DNA from: Nemopilema nomurai
Taxonomy: Eukaryota > Cnidaria > Scyphozoa > Rhizostomeae > Rhizostomatidae
Reading direction: 5' to 3'
Assembly (NCBI GenBank): GCA_003864495.1
Contig: PEDN01001373.1
Span: 161,709 to 225,708 of the forward strand
DNA: 64,000 nt
Shown: positions 40,110 through 53,600 of the stretch, piece by piece
How the letters are laid out: every line of letters begins with the position of its first letter
How positions within the stretch are numbered: the stretch's first letter is position 1
Position numbers and translations under genes: made by a program
The notes under the pieces: model-generated
The model's database searches: none
What the model was told of the DNA's origin: nothing
What the model saw: only the letters and a program-made list of their open reading frames with translations

Positions 40110-41850
40110 AGCAATATAAATTAGGATACCGAGTGTGGCTATTCTAGGGAGGAAAATAGCGATTTTGAGGTAGATTTTGATGCCGAAGTAGACTTGTTAG
40201 AGGAAGGAAAACAATCAGAGGGTGCAGGGGCGATCACGAACAAATCCCGAACTTCGGTGCTCTATGATGACGACGACGAGGATGATGATAACCCATATTC
40301 AGGATAACGAGTGGCTCCAAAACTACAACATGCGGAGAGCAAGAACACAGGAGAAGGAGTCATTACTAAACGAGAGACTCAATGGCTGTTCAGCAGCCAG
40401 TTCTTGGTAAGTCATTTTAGGCCTGAATATTAACACACTAGTATGTTGGCTGGCTCGCTGCGAAACAGGCTTAGGCCTCTTTGGACTAAAATCTGCAAAA
40501 ATCCTAAACTAAAGTAAAACAACATTTCTTTCCTAGACCTCTGTGATTTCAATGCGGCTTAATTTGTAGCTGTTTAATTGAATAATGAAGTAAAATGGCA
40601 TTATTTAAATGCGGTTTGATTTTTTATTGCAGTTTTTATTTAATATTGTGGCAGCCTATTATTGTGTACTAGGATAGGTAGGAGGGCATTATGTCAAGAA
40701 TCCTTCGTTTCCCCTTTGTGGAACGCAACTACCGTAATCAATGTTTTTTACACGGTAACCCTTGTAACCACAATTTTTGTATAATTGTAAGGGCAAGCTA
40801 GGTCGTCCTTTTTCTAGCAATTGTGAAGTTTTGTAGCACAAGGCACTTGTTCAGGTAACCTTTGTTATGGGAATACATCATCCTTTCGAAAGCAGAGAGA
40901 GATGGCTATCCACAGAAAATTTTCAGAGAATATAACACATTTTCTTAACATTGATTGAGAATTTGTTTATCAGTATATTGTGATTTTCAAATTCCCATGA
41001 TAAATAGAATAAGGTTGACAATCAAAGTGGTTTAACAATATTCATGAGGTTTTATAAAAAGTTTTACCAAGATGAAAGTGAAATCTCATAATTAAGCCTA
41101 TATATAGTATTTGAATAACAAAATATACACTCGACTGAATTTTGTGAGACGTTAATTACCAGAGTTTTACAACTCATTACTTCTACACACACGAGAATAA
41201 ATAACCAAACCACACCAAGAATGTGAAAAATCTAAACAGTGTGAAAACCTTCTTTCTAGTACTTTTTTCAAACAGAGTAACAATAGCCAAATTTCTTTTG
41301 TTACACAAAGAAAACAAATTACATAATTGTTTTATTTTAAGTGTAAATGTGGTCATTGCGATGTTGTGCATTTGACAAAGCCAAAGGAATGTAGCTGCTG
41401 CACAGAGATTGATCAATGTGCTGTAGCACTGAGTGATGGAAGTGTGGTGGAGGAAGTAGGCTCTATCCCTAAATGCATAACAGAGCACCCTGAGTTCAGA
41501 CCATTATGCCTTGAACCTAAGTATGCAGCTGACCGGTACAAGACAAAATTTGGTCGCGGATATCGCCAAACAAATTCTGAGTCATAGTATGGTAGTCAAA
41601 ATTAAAAAGAATAATCCTAGCCTGTGGCAAAAATATAAAAATATAAACAGTTGACTTATGCATCCTTTTTTCATTTTATAGGTTCTTACGTGCTGTTTCC
41701 TACAGGGAATTTTCTCGATTTGTGCATGGAAAGCTTGGCACAAGGAGGCTACCACTCCCTGCATGTGCATATCATGCTATACGTTCCAAGTTCATAGAAG
41801 ACAGCTTGGTTGGATATGAAGAGGACGAATTGAATTTTGAAAACAATTAA
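40110..41850 (+). pseudogene. P2X7-ballast-like zinc domain protein, three exons
   Basis: Exon A (about 40124-40406, acceptor TTTCCACAG, donor GTAAGT) encodes an acidic segment and, after a one-base shift near 40300, DNEWLQNYNMRRARTQEKES. Exon B (41342-41580) has the Cys-rich CKCGHCDVVHLTKPKECSCC and CITEHPEFRPLCL. Exon C (41682-41850, acceptor TTTTATAG) has FLRAVSYREFSRFVHGKLGT and LPACAYHAIRSKF, stop 41848-41850. This Cys/His pattern is the ballast domain of P2X7 receptors, which in invertebrates also occurs in proteins without a channel. The exon B/C join keeps frame; A/B is off by one, so the copy may be decayed. A poly(A) signal lies at 41899-41904. Confidence 0.7.
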
Positions 41851-42019
41851 CAAAGAATATTATATACTTTTAAGTGCCTAATGGACTAGGATGGTAAAAA
41901 TAAATTTGAAGTTTTGAATCTTTACTAAGATGTGTGCTTACTTTTTCAAGCCAAAATCAACCTCAATAAATAAGAAGGGGGGGGGGCATTTATTGGCACC
42001 TAAGAGTATATGCATTAGT

Positions 42020-42025
42020 TTTATT
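42020..42025 (-). terminator. Poly(A) signal of the minus-strand Kolobok-like gene
   Basis: AATAAA on the minus strand, about 60 bases after the stop at 42085. It faces the plus-strand signal at 41899-41904, so the two genes are tail to tail about 115 bases apart. Confidence 0.6.
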
Positions 42026-42084
42026 CGTCAATTTGATTGTTCCTTGGACAGTCCAGAATGAATTTGTGCCATTTCTTCAAATTG

Positions 42085-45000
42085 TTACACACTTGGTTGT
42101 TGTCTCGGCTTCTTCCCGGTATTTGTTATTGATGTTTCCAAGAGTTCTGCTGAAAGTATAAGCACCAATGTTAGAATTGTACTGCTAAAACTTTGATGAA
42201 CAAAACATTAGAATTTCATGATTCTTTGGGATGGATTCTCTCAAACTGCACATTAATTCATAAAAACTGTGTTTATGCTAATGAAAGTTAATTTATGTAA
42301 ATGCTTACATATTCAGTAGAAAACAAAAGACACCAAATGTAAAGGATATTTTTAGTTGTTGTTGTTGTACATAGATATTGCTTTCAAATCACACATTAAG
42401 ACCTGCAAATTGAAACTAAGATGTTAGTTTGGAAAATAACATGATATTACCTGGTATATTTGTGGGTGGAACTTCCTTTGTAACCATTCCTTTACGGGCT
42501 ATATGTTTCTTAATTGCTACTGTCCTGCTTTGTTTCTCGAGCATGCTGTTCATAGGTGGTGGCGCAAAGTCACTTAATTCTGCTGAAGCTACTGTTAACG
42601 TATTTTCCTCAATTCCATCCATCATAACTTTGAAGAGTTCTTCAACATAATCTAAAAAGTGCCAATAGAAGAGGTTTAACAGGGTCACAAAATAATTTGT
42701 TTCAAGAGACCATGCAAGCTAACTATAAAAGATTTAAAGTCATAGCACTTTAAGTTTCTACCAACATAACTAGTACACAGTATGTTAGAATGTTCCTGTT
42801 GTTTATTAAGTTCTTGTAAATAACAAAACCCAGACAGTAAAAATTTACATACCAAAGGTCTGATGTATGGACACGGCTCTTACAGTTGCAACACCGTTTT
42901 TGAATTTTGGATACGTCACTCGGTATTGCATTGAACCATCCTGCTTATATTTAAAGTCCCTTTGAAGATTTTCGTTGAAATGCAGTATAGCCAGTATATG
43001 TCTAGATGGAAAAGTAGTGTTGTTAAATAAAGTATTTCAAAATTTCATTTTCATTTGGCACCAAGATGTTATGCTTTCAAGTTTAAAGTTTTGTAGAACA
43101 TTAAAGGTTCAGCCTTCAAAAAAGACAAATGAAGAAGTACTGAGTTATGTATTAACTGATGTTGTCTTACAAACATGCAAATCATGCCAGAATGGCTGAA
43201 GGCAAGCATTTTTGGGGCAAAGTGGTTGAGCACAGAGTGGAAACCCTCTAAGCAGCTGGTTTGGGCAAGGGGCGAAGCCTTTTGGATGCCATTAACAAAA
43301 CTCTGATTCATTAAAAGCTCTTTGAGTTTGTCATGCTCTGGTGAACATGCAATTTATAAGAACTAACTTTCATTGCACATCATGTTTATGCTCTGATCAA
43401 TTTTGTGAAAGAAAGCCAATACTAATTACCTTTCATATTCACTTTCACCAACATTTATAAAGTGAGTAAATGCAAGATTTAGGGGGGTATATTGAGATGT
43501 GAAGATTTGCAGTCAAACATGTACAAATTAGGTGTAAGCTAGGGAAATTTTGCAAATCAGGTGTGAGTCTGATCCACGAGTTCAATTCATTTTCCTAGTT
43601 CGACACTTCAGAGTAATTCACTAATTCATTACCTGTTTAAAAATAAGCCAATTTATTGTCTGAAAGCTTTTTCTTACCTTTATCAAGCAATTTTCTTTGT
43701 GTGATTACCTCAGCATATGCACATTTATTAAATACTGGATTATCCAGATTTTCATGCTCATTCACGACATGCTGCAAGAAGGAATGAAACTTTGCCAGAA
43801 TCACTTTCCCGTTGCCATCTGTGTGGATGGGTTGATCTATTCTACCAGTGCCTCATATCTTCTTCTGTTTGCAGCATTCTGGAGAAGCTTCCTGATTTCT
43901 ATCATATAACATAGATTTCAACTTATATTATAATACTATATGCACCAAAGACTGAGATACAACTTTTTGCTTGGTTGTTGACCGAAATCAAATAGGGGGA
44001 CCAGCTCTGATACGTGTAACAATACAGCAATATTTTACTTAAATATAGAATTTTACTTATGATACCCATTTTTTTTGCACCAACACTTGCTCAAAATGAA
44101 GTACAAAAAAGTTAGTTTCAAGGAAAACCAAAATGAAAGAAGGCCAGTGTGATGACCACTGTTGTTAGAATGACCAAGATGACAACTAAATCTGTCAATT
44201 TTAATAATGAAGGCTTACTTTTTTAAGATGCCACAAATAGTGCGCAATGTGCTTTTTTCCTCTCACTAGTACTTCGCAATTGAAACATGTCTGTCTGATA
44301 TCATCGTTGAGACCTGCATTCCTTCATTCAATATAAAATAAATACAGCGTTTGAATCCTTCAAATTCCATGGATGTGCTGTTCCCAACCTCGTTGCGCTA
44401 AAATAAAAGCAGAATAGTCTGTGGAGGAATTAGGGAGTGCAAAATAATATGAAAAGAAGGACTTATTGACAAGTACTAGGCTGAGCCTTGCAAGTTCATC
44501 CAAACAGACCAAAGTTCATCAACAAGATTTTCATAGCTATAAGAATAACACAAATCATAAATATTTTCCACACAGTTTTATTATTCAACATGAGTTTGAC
44601 TTGCTTATTCTCTAAAAGACATGCTTATTCTCTTTAGCTGGTATTGTATGTAGCTATGTCTATCTGGACAAGGGCAAAGTGAATTAGTTTGGAGATATTG
44701 CAGCAAAAGAGTGTAGGCTCCATACCATCGCCACATATAATCAACTCCTCTCCATTCTCTTTCAACTGACCAAGTAGCTTTGTTTGGTGTCTTTTCCACA
44801 ACAAAAGTATGGATGGCATTATTTTTTCCTACAATTTCAGACAAAAGAAGACATTTAGTAAAAACCCCTATATGTAAAACTGTACTTTAGAATGGTTTTT
44901 CAAAATTGGTCAGCTGATAAGAAGAAAACTAAAAGGTCTCTACCACTACTCCCAAATTAGGAAAAAGGTTGTTGGTAAAAAAATGCATGGAAGAAAAGTT

Positions 45001-46774
45001 TGCTTAGTTAGACAAAAACTGGTAATAGAATTTACCTGGCTATAGAATTTACCAGTTTGATTTATCACTGATGTTAGATGATATATTTTGCTTTCTACCT
45101 TCTATTCTTACCTTTTGGTGTTTGAAAAAAGTTCTAATTAAGATGCATCCTAGACTCAAAGGGCAAAGGGCAGATCCACCTGCTACAAGAATTGCAAATG
45201 AAAGTAGCATATTTCCTGCGGGTGTTCTAGTTTTCGGGATATCAGGCTGGCTTCTCCAAATACGTTCACTGGCTGGGCAAGCTATGTTGCAGCAGGTTGT
45301 TTTTATTTCGACCATTGTTCCAACTTGATGGGTTGTCACCAAAGGGCTGTTAGTTTTGCAAGCAGGGCATATTTGAAATAGAAGGAGAAGCTGTGACTGA
45401 AAGACAATGAACTTAGTCTCAGATCGCAAGTTTTTGATCATCTGCAGCATTTCTAAAATATAAAAGTCAAGGACTAGAAATCAATTTACTGCCCGCTATA
45501 AAATTTCAGGTTGTTTTTTATAAAAGTCTTGCCAGAATTTTTTCTGTTCCTATGTGTTGTTTTCCGCAGTACCTATGGACATCTGCAAAAATTAATTTTT
45601 CGCAATGTGCAATTTTCTTCTCAAAGGTTGAAGGTGAGCAATTTAGTCTATCACAGCCGAACACAAGGCCCCTAATGCAAAAAAGGTTTGTGAAAAAATG
45701 TGAACTGAAAGAGAAAGCTTTATGTTTCACACTGACAGATTGAGGTTAGGACATATGAGAGAATTACCATAACCATACATCATACACAAAATATACCGGT
45801 CATCAAATTCACTAGGGCCTTCATCGATTCATCTTCCTATTCCATATCATATATGAATGAGAGATCAGTAACAATATCGGTTGAGCATCTCTCATTAATA
45901 ATCATGGTTATATTGGGAGTGTTGCCCGTGAACATGTAATTTTTGCCTTATGAACGTGTTTAAAGCTTTAATTGCAACTTGTTACCATAACAAAAACAGG
46001 AACGTAAAAAATATGGAACATAAAATACCTATGTTCTTGTGCTTTGTTTTTAATTTGCGAAGTTTGAATTTGTAGGCTAGCCACTGGTTCCTCAGCCTCA
46101 TGTTCTGTGTACCCAACCATTTACAGCTGGAACAACTATTCAGAGCAGTCTGGCAAGCAACATCTTTTACCTTCAGGAACTGAAAAAATTAACAGTAATT
46201 TCTGGTGCCAAACAAGTGGGGAAGGGTCTGGTATAATGTAATATAAGATAAGAGGGTCTGATATACAATCCAACTATTAATAAAAAGGGGGATCGTGATA
46301 AAAGGGGGTTCCCAAATATTTTTTTATTTAACAACATTATGCCTGTGGCCAGCAAGGCTATTTTGCCAGTCAGATTGTCATTAGTTGCTTGTCAAAAAAA
46401 AGAAAATCATATAATATCAGGTAGTGATTATCAGGTAAAGGAAACAAACATCTGACAAAAAATCAGGGATTGGCATTAGATAAAGCTCAATATTTGTCTC
46501 TGCAGAGTTAAGTGATATACAGCAAAGAATTGGAGGGAAAATGGAGACAAGAGAACAAAAGATTCGAAATTCAGTAGAAAATGATAACAAACAGAATAAA
46601 TGCCTACACTAAAGTCTTCATCGGCTATCTCCGTTTCACATTATTGTATAACCACTGCAAATTCATCTTGAATTCATCTCCCCAGAAAGGCAGACGATGA
46701 AGCAATATCCCTTTGTCTCTACCGACTTTGTCATTCTTGTTACTACATCCATAAACAACGCACCGATCAGGCAT
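42085..46774 (-). pseudogene. THAP-domain Kolobok-like transposase gene, multi-exon, decayed
   Basis: Exon 1 from ATG 46774 (MPDRCVVYGCSNKNDK, THAP N-half). Later exons, bounded by splice-like sites: 45452-45112 (VGTMVEI, PAGNMLLSFAILVAGG, FKHQK), 44828 to about 44640 (LKENGEELIICGDGM, first catalytic Asp), 44313-44219 (SDRHVSI, second Asp; HYLWHLKK), 43899-43708, 43337-43175 (TSCLEGFHSVLNHFAPK, Glu), 43001-42853 (ILHFNENLQRDF), 42651-42451 (DYVEELFKVMMDG) and 42149-42085 (stop). The last six joins are largely in phase. Breaks: stops in 44313-44219 and one near 43820, and an apparent deletion after GDGM. The exon holding the second THAP half (between 46629 and 45452) is unclear. Confidence 0.7.
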
Positions 46775-48675
46775 TTTGATAAAAAAGATCTGAACCAAAA
46801 GCTACCATAACAAGAAAACACACCGTTGCTAAGCGAATGATACACAAATCCTTCCGTAATGTACGTCATTAGGCTCTCGACCCATGCCTCTTGACCGAAC
46901 GCGAGATTTTGATGCGGCGGCCTGGAATTCGTAACTTCAAGTCGCAAAAAAGGTGGAACGGAAGTCCCAAATGACGAAAAGGACTTAACGAATCGATTTC
47001 TGGACACTTTTTTGATAAAATTAGCGCTAAACACAAAATGACTTCATATACACTTTAAATGCTGCTGTGTTAAAAATCTTCTGCCTCAACAAATGTGCAA
47101 ACAAATTTACGTCACACGTATCATGTGCCCCATGTTCTCCCTCCCCAGGCTGTGGGCCATTTGTTACCTTTTCAACACCCAATTTGGAAAGTCAACTTTG
47201 TTAAAATTATTGGTGAAATGACAAAAAGGTTGCCTCAACGTCACACCGTGACAGGTTTCTGGGGAAAATAGTTGGGAAAAAAATTCGCTTCAAGTCATCT
47301 TTAAATAAGAAAAATAAATAAAAAAATTGGTTTTGTCAATGGCCAATTCATCACCATTGTGTCAATAGTGAATACAACATTAATTGCAAAACATCCCAAT
47401 GATAATTTGTTGAATATCTTTCCTGTATGACACGCGCTTTGCCAATGACATACCAGTCACAACATACCCACGTCTTTCTGGTTATTCAACAACGATCGCC
47501 AAAATTTAAGGCTAAACTTTGTCACAGATCATTGTTAGGCTTGACACTCCAACCACTCAACCTAGGACAGGCTATGTTGCTATTTCAAGAGTGAAAAGTA
47601 TCACCGACCTTCTTTTTTGAACACCAATGTGTAAAGCGCATTTTGCCCCTTAGATTCTATCCTTTGTCATTCTTAAGGTTAGGGTAAACGTTTTCAACAC
47701 AAAATTTGGTTTTTCCTTCCAAATTGCCAAACTCTTCGTGGAATCTGGGTGGCTTATATCCGATGCTCAAGATTAGAGATCATACATAAATGACGTCACC
47801 AAAAATTTCAAGATTCTTAAGATTTCAAGATTTCAAGAATCTGTCACCACTTTGTCACCAGCTTTCTGACCCCCCCCCCCCTCTGTTTCATATAGCCAGT
47901 GACGTCACTTTTCTCCAACCTTTTTGCTAAATTTTCATTTTAAAAGAAAGCAAATCAAAAAGCAAAATTTTTGTAAAAAACATGTTTTAGCATCTATATC
48001 CCAGAAAATCTTATCACTCAAGACACAAATAGAAAAATGTTGTAGTAAATGTATTGGCGAAAATTATATTATTTGTCGAAAAATTTGCTTGCTGTTGTAG
48101 ACATTGTCCCCACCCCCATTTGGAAAATGAATTTCCACCACTGCACCTTCAACTACTATTGTTTACTAATTAGTTTCAACTAGTTTTTATAGATATCTGT
48201 AATATGAAACGAAATGAATATAAAATCAACCATTTTATGCAGTCATTATTTGTTAATTGTTGTGTCACTAATTTCAGTGCTGCATCGCGCACATACTCGA
48301 TTGGATCAAATTTTACGAACGATTTAAAGGGGTTCCTTCTTGCATGGGTCATTCTGCATGGTACATCTACATGGTCTGAATTTGAGCAGCAGGGGCACAA
48401 AATGATAAGTGCTATATTGATGCGATGTTTCCAACCGAATACACAGCAACGTTGGTGTGATGGCCTGGTCATTTGTATGTACACAAAATGCGTAGTAAGA
48501 ACAAAGTTTATTCATAAATTTACAACTTATTTACAATAGCAAGAAAAAATACAAATTCACTTATCAATTCTAGAGTTGCTTTCCTCGGCATCTACGAGAT
48601 ACTCATTACCATCATATTTACTTTGTTCGTCATCAGCGATTTCTTTATTGTTAAAAACCAATAAAATTCAAGTTC
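46775..48675. other. No confirmed gene; short homopolymer and weak exon-like stretch
   Basis: Contains a C-run at about 47870-47881 and a minus-strand stretch (about 48484-48250) with CPCCSNSDHVDVPCRMTHAR that looks faintly zinc-binding, but without clear splice sites or homology. Nothing else is supported. Confidence 0.35.
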
Positions 48676-48713
48676 TGATTGACTGACTGACTGACTGACT
48701 GACTGACTGGCTG

Positions 48714-48795
<82 letters not shown>

Positions 48796-48818
48796 TGACT
48801 GGCTGGCTGGCTGGCTGG
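48676..48818. repeat. (CTGG/CTGA)n tetranucleotide microsatellite
   Basis: About 143 bases of CTGA and CTGG units. It produces long artificial Ser-Gln-Pro-Ala frames on the minus strand, which I do not treat as genes. Confidence 0.95.
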
Positions 48819-48819
48819 A

Positions 48820-50625
48820 GTTCTGGAATTCTGCAATGCCTTTCAGCATTATAAAAAGTTGCACACGATAACGTCATTGTTTATTACCGTAAATCCGTTT
48901 TGTCGTCAGGATATCTGCAGGCTCTGCTTCACGCCAGCCGTGAGGGTCACTATCAAACAGCGCCCTTGGCTATAAAAACTTAGTTGTAGATGTTTTTAAA
49001 CAAAAAAGATTCTGCTGCAACATACAAAAACACCTCAATAAACAATCGAGCATAAATGCAAGAGTTACCAAAAAATATAATAAATTATTTGCTTGCTTAA
49101 CAGATGACAGTAGGTAACAGAGTAGAATTTCATTTTAATAATCTGCAGAATAAAACCAGCTTGACTGGTCAAAGCATGAAGTGCATATCTTATTTTTGAT
49201 TCATTAGCACTTTGGAATATCACATCTATATCAGAAAGCATTTTTTTAGGAATGGTGCTCCTTTTTCTGAACTGTTAAAATTCCAAGCGCTTGTCAATAA
49301 TCCAAAAAAATGTTTTTAGTTTTTCTCTATTTTGCCGCATTGGACAAACTATTCTTCTGAAAACTGATGAATTCATTATATTTCCTCATCCATTAGGAAA
49401 GATCAGATGGCAAAGAATGGGCATTGGTGGAATGCACAAGAAAAAAACGTAAGCTCTGCTTACCTCTGCCTAAAGTATTACAAGGGAGCAATGTTCCTTT
49501 TCCAAAGTGTTACTCAAAGCCCTCAAATTCGCAAAACTTTCTATACTTCCTATTCGATAACTTTGTGGTGAATTTTTCAAAATTTGGCCCTGCACAGGTT
49601 CTGATATATTTTCGTTCCTTAACAGGTATTGCTTACAATGCAAGGAGAGTCTACCTAGTAGAAAAGAAATGCCGAAACGGCAAACAAAGAAATTCGAGAG
49701 ATACATTGATTAACTTTTAAATTTTACTTATATAATGGTTTTCTAGTGACATATTTTTGTCTTTTATCAATTATATTTTGCGAAGAGCAAACAGAAATAT
49801 CGTGCGACTCGTAGCGAGAATATAAACTGACCAGTCATTCTTAATTAAACAAAGGTTACATTCAAATGAAAACGAGGTTAGAATATTTTGACGCGTTAAA
49901 CAGTCCTACTACACCATAACCAATCATGAAAGGAGTTGAAAGCTACTTTCAAATGCTAGTTTAATTAAATTTCAAGCTTCTGCTCGAAACAAAATCTGAT
50001 GAAGAATGAACTTGATTGATATATGCATTTATCCTTTTTTATTATAATCTATCTTGTATGTATTCTAGATAGAATGTCGAAATTAAAGCTATGTGTCACT
50101 CTACAAACGGAAATTCTTTCGAGCTTTAAGATAAGTGAACTATTTGTAGTTTTAGCGATTTGACTTCCCATATATAGGCAGCGAATCTGGATGCATAGTT
50201 TTCTTTTACCAGAAAAATCTAGGTAGTTGTCAAAGGATATTGATCTCACTGGCGTAATAATCCACAAGCAAACTCTGACTTACTTTTGCATTCACACAAA
50301 CCTAAAAAGCCATTGATCATATGAAAACGATATCAACTAAAATAGCTACTAGAAAACACCAAAGGAGCTACTTTGTATGACGATCGATGCCTCTAGCCAC
50401 CAGGATTGTAATTAAACAGAGTTTCGTACCGTGGTGGTTATTTTCTAAAAATATTTGCAATGATACTTCAAATAATACACTTTCGATCAATAAGGCTCGC
50501 AAATACGGAATATTTTTTTTGTGAGGGGAGTTCTTTAAATTCCTTTGAAACCGTGAAAAAAAGAGGAAAAACCTTTAGCAAACATGATACAAAAGTTTCA
50601 AAATATCATAACATTTATCACATTT
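48820..50625. other. No gene seen
   Basis: AT-rich DNA between the microsatellite and the satellite array; only short unsupported reading frames. Confidence 0.45.
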
Positions 50626-53600
50626 CTTGTGCATTGGTGTCAGTGTCTACAATGTAGGGTTCAGTATTGCAACGCTTGCAACGTTGTTTTAGAGTGTGTG
50701 TATTTATTGTGCATTGGTGTCAGTGTCCTCAATGTAGGTTTCAGTATTGCGACGCCTAGGACGATTTAGAGTGTGTGTATTTATTGTGAATTGGTGTCAG
50801 TGTCCTCAATGTAGGTTTCCGTATTGCAATGCCTGGGACATCGTTTTAGAGTGTGTGTATTTATTGTGCATTGGTGTCAGTGTCCTCAATGTAGGTTTCC
50901 GTATTGCAACGCTTGCGACATCGTTTTAGAGTGTGTGTATTTATTGTGCATTGGTGTCAGTGTCCTCAATGTAGGTTTAAGTATTGCGACGCCGGGGACG
51001 CTTTAGAGTGTGTGTATTAATTGTCTATTTGTGTCAGTGTCCTCAATGTAGGTTTGAGTATTGCGACGCCTGGGACGATTTATAGTGTGTGTATTTATTG
51101 TGCATTGGTGTCAGTGTCCTCAATGTAGGTTTAAGTATTGCGATGCCTGGGACGTTTTAGAGTGGGCTGTATTTATTGTGCATTGGTTTCAGTGTTCTCA
51201 ATGTAGGTTTGAGTATTGCGACGCCTGGGACGTTGTAGAGTGTGTATTTATTGTGCGTTGGTGTCAGTGTTCTCAATGTAGGTTTGAGTATTGCGACGCC
51301 TGGGACGTTGTAGAGTGTGTATTTATTGTGCATTGGTTTCAGTGTTCTCAATGTAGGTTTGAGTATTGCGATGCCTGGGACATTGTAGAGTGTGTATTTA
51401 TTGTGCGTTGGTGTCAGTGTTCTCAATGTAGGTTTGAGTATTGCGATGCCTGGGACGTTGTAGAGTGTGTATTTATTGTGCATTGGTTTCAGTGTTCTCA
51501 ATGTAGGTTTGAGTATTGCGATGCCTGGGACGTTGTAGAGTGTGTATTTATTGTGCGTTGGTGTCAGTGTTCTCAATGTAGGTTTGAGTATTGCGACGCC
51601 TGGGACGTTTTAGAGTGTGTGTATTTATTGTGCATTGGTGTCAGTGTCTACAACGTAGGGTTCAGTATTGCGACGCCTGGGACGTTTTAGAGTGGGCTGT
51701 ATTTATTGTGCATTGGTTTCAGTGTCTACAATGTAGGATTCAGTACTGCAACGCTTTCAATGTTGTTTTAGAGTGCGCTTCATTTATTGTGCATTGGTGT
51801 CAGTGTCTACAACGTAGGGTTCAGTATTGCGACGCCTGGGAGGTTTTAGAGTGGGCTGTATTTATTGGCATTGGTTTCAGTGTCTACAATGTAGGGTTCA
51901 GTACTGCAACGCTTTCGATGTTGTTTTAGAGTGCGCTTCATTTATTGTGCATTGGTGTCAGTGTCCTCAATGTAGGTTTCAGTATTGCGACGCCTGGGAC
52001 GATTTAGAGTGTGTCTATTTATTGTGCATTGATGTCAGTGTCTACAACGTAGGGTTCAGTATTGCGACGCCTGGGACGTTTTAGAGTGGGCTGTATTTAT
52101 TGTGCATTGGTTCAGTGTCTACAATGTAGGGTTCAGTACTGCAACGCTTTCGATGTTGTTTTAGAGTGTGCTTCATTTATTGTGCATTGGTGTCAGTGTC
52201 CTCAATGTAGGTTTCAGTATTGCGACGCCTGGGACGATTTAGAGTGTGTTTATTTATTGTGCATTGGTGTCAGTGTCCTCAATGTAGGGTTCAGTATTGC
52301 GACGCCTGGGACGTTTTAGAGTGTGTGTATTTATTGTGCATTGGTGTCAGTGTCCTCAAGGTAGGTTTCAGTATTGCGACGCCTAGGACGATTTAGAGTG
52401 TGTGTATTTATTTGAATTGTGTCAGTGTCCTCAATGTAGGTTTCCGTATTGCAATGCCTGGGACATCGTTTTAGAGTGTGTGTATTTATTGTGCATTGGT
52501 GTCAGTGTCCTCAATGTAGGTTTCCGTATTGCAACGCTTGCGACATCGTTTAGAGTGTGTGTATTTATTGTGCATTGGTGTCAGTGTCCTCAATGTAGGT
52601 TTAAGTATTGCGACGCCGGGGACGCTTTAGAGTGTGTGTATTAATTGTCTATTTGTGTCAGTGTCCTCAATGTAGGTTTGAGTATTGCGACGCCTGGGAC
52701 GATTTAGAGTGTGTGTATTTATTGTGCATTGGTGTCAGTGTCCTCAATGTAGGTTTAAGTATTACGATGCCTGGGACGTTTTAGAGTGGGCTGTATTTAT
52801 TGTGCATTGGTTTCAGTGTTCTCAATGTAGGTTTGAGTATTGCGACGCCTGGGACGTTGTAGAGTGTGTATTTATTGTGCGTTGGTGTCAGTGTTCTCAA
52901 TGTAGGTTTGAGTATTGCGACGCCTGGGACGTTGTAGAGTGTGTGTATTTATTGTGCATTGTCAGTGTTCTCAATGTAGGTTTGAGTATTGCGATGCCTG
53001 GGACATTGTAGAGTGTGTATTTATTGTGCGTTGGTGTCAGTGTTCTCAATGTAGGTTTGAGTATTGCGATGCCTGGGACGTTGTAGAGTGTGTATTTATT
53101 GTGCATTGGTTTCAGTGTTCTCAATGTAGGTTTGAGTATTACGATGCCTGGGACGTTGTAGAGTGTGTATTTATTGTGCGTTGGTGTCAGTGTTCTCAAT
53201 GTAGGTTTGAGTATTGCGACGCCTGGGACGTTTTAGAGTGTGTGTATTTATTGTGCATTGGTGTCAGTGTCTACAATGTAGGGTTCAGTATTGCGACGCC
53301 TGGGACGTTTTAGAGTGTGTGTATTTATTGTGCATTGGTGTCAGTGTCCTCAATGTAGGTTTCAGTATTGCGACGCCTGGGACCTTTTAGAGTGTGTGTA
53401 TTTATTGTGCATTGGTGTCAGTGTCCTCAATGTAGGTTTGAGTATTGCGATGCCTGGGACATTGTAGAGTGTGTATTTATTGTGCGTTGGTGTCAGTGTT
53501 CTCAATGTAGGTTTGAGTATTGCGATGCCTGGGACGTTGTAGAGTGTGTATTTATTGTGCATTGGTTTCAGTGTTCTCAATGTAGGTTTGAGTATTGCGA

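Noticed and set aside
48176..48484. Minus-strand CPCC-containing frame as a zinc-ribbon exon
   Set aside because: The motif is short, splice sites are unclear and I recognise no family. It is mentioned only as a weak stretch.
48592..48877. Minus-strand Ser-Gln-Pro-Ala repeat proteins
   Set aside because: They are translations of the CTGG/CTGA microsatellite in three frames.
51061..51690. Long open frame of Cys-rich 25-residue repeats (and its antisense partner at 51157-51576)
   Set aside because: It is produced by the 75-bp satellite period being a multiple of three. Both strands are open, there is no start context, and the frame breaks wherever 77-bp monomers occur.
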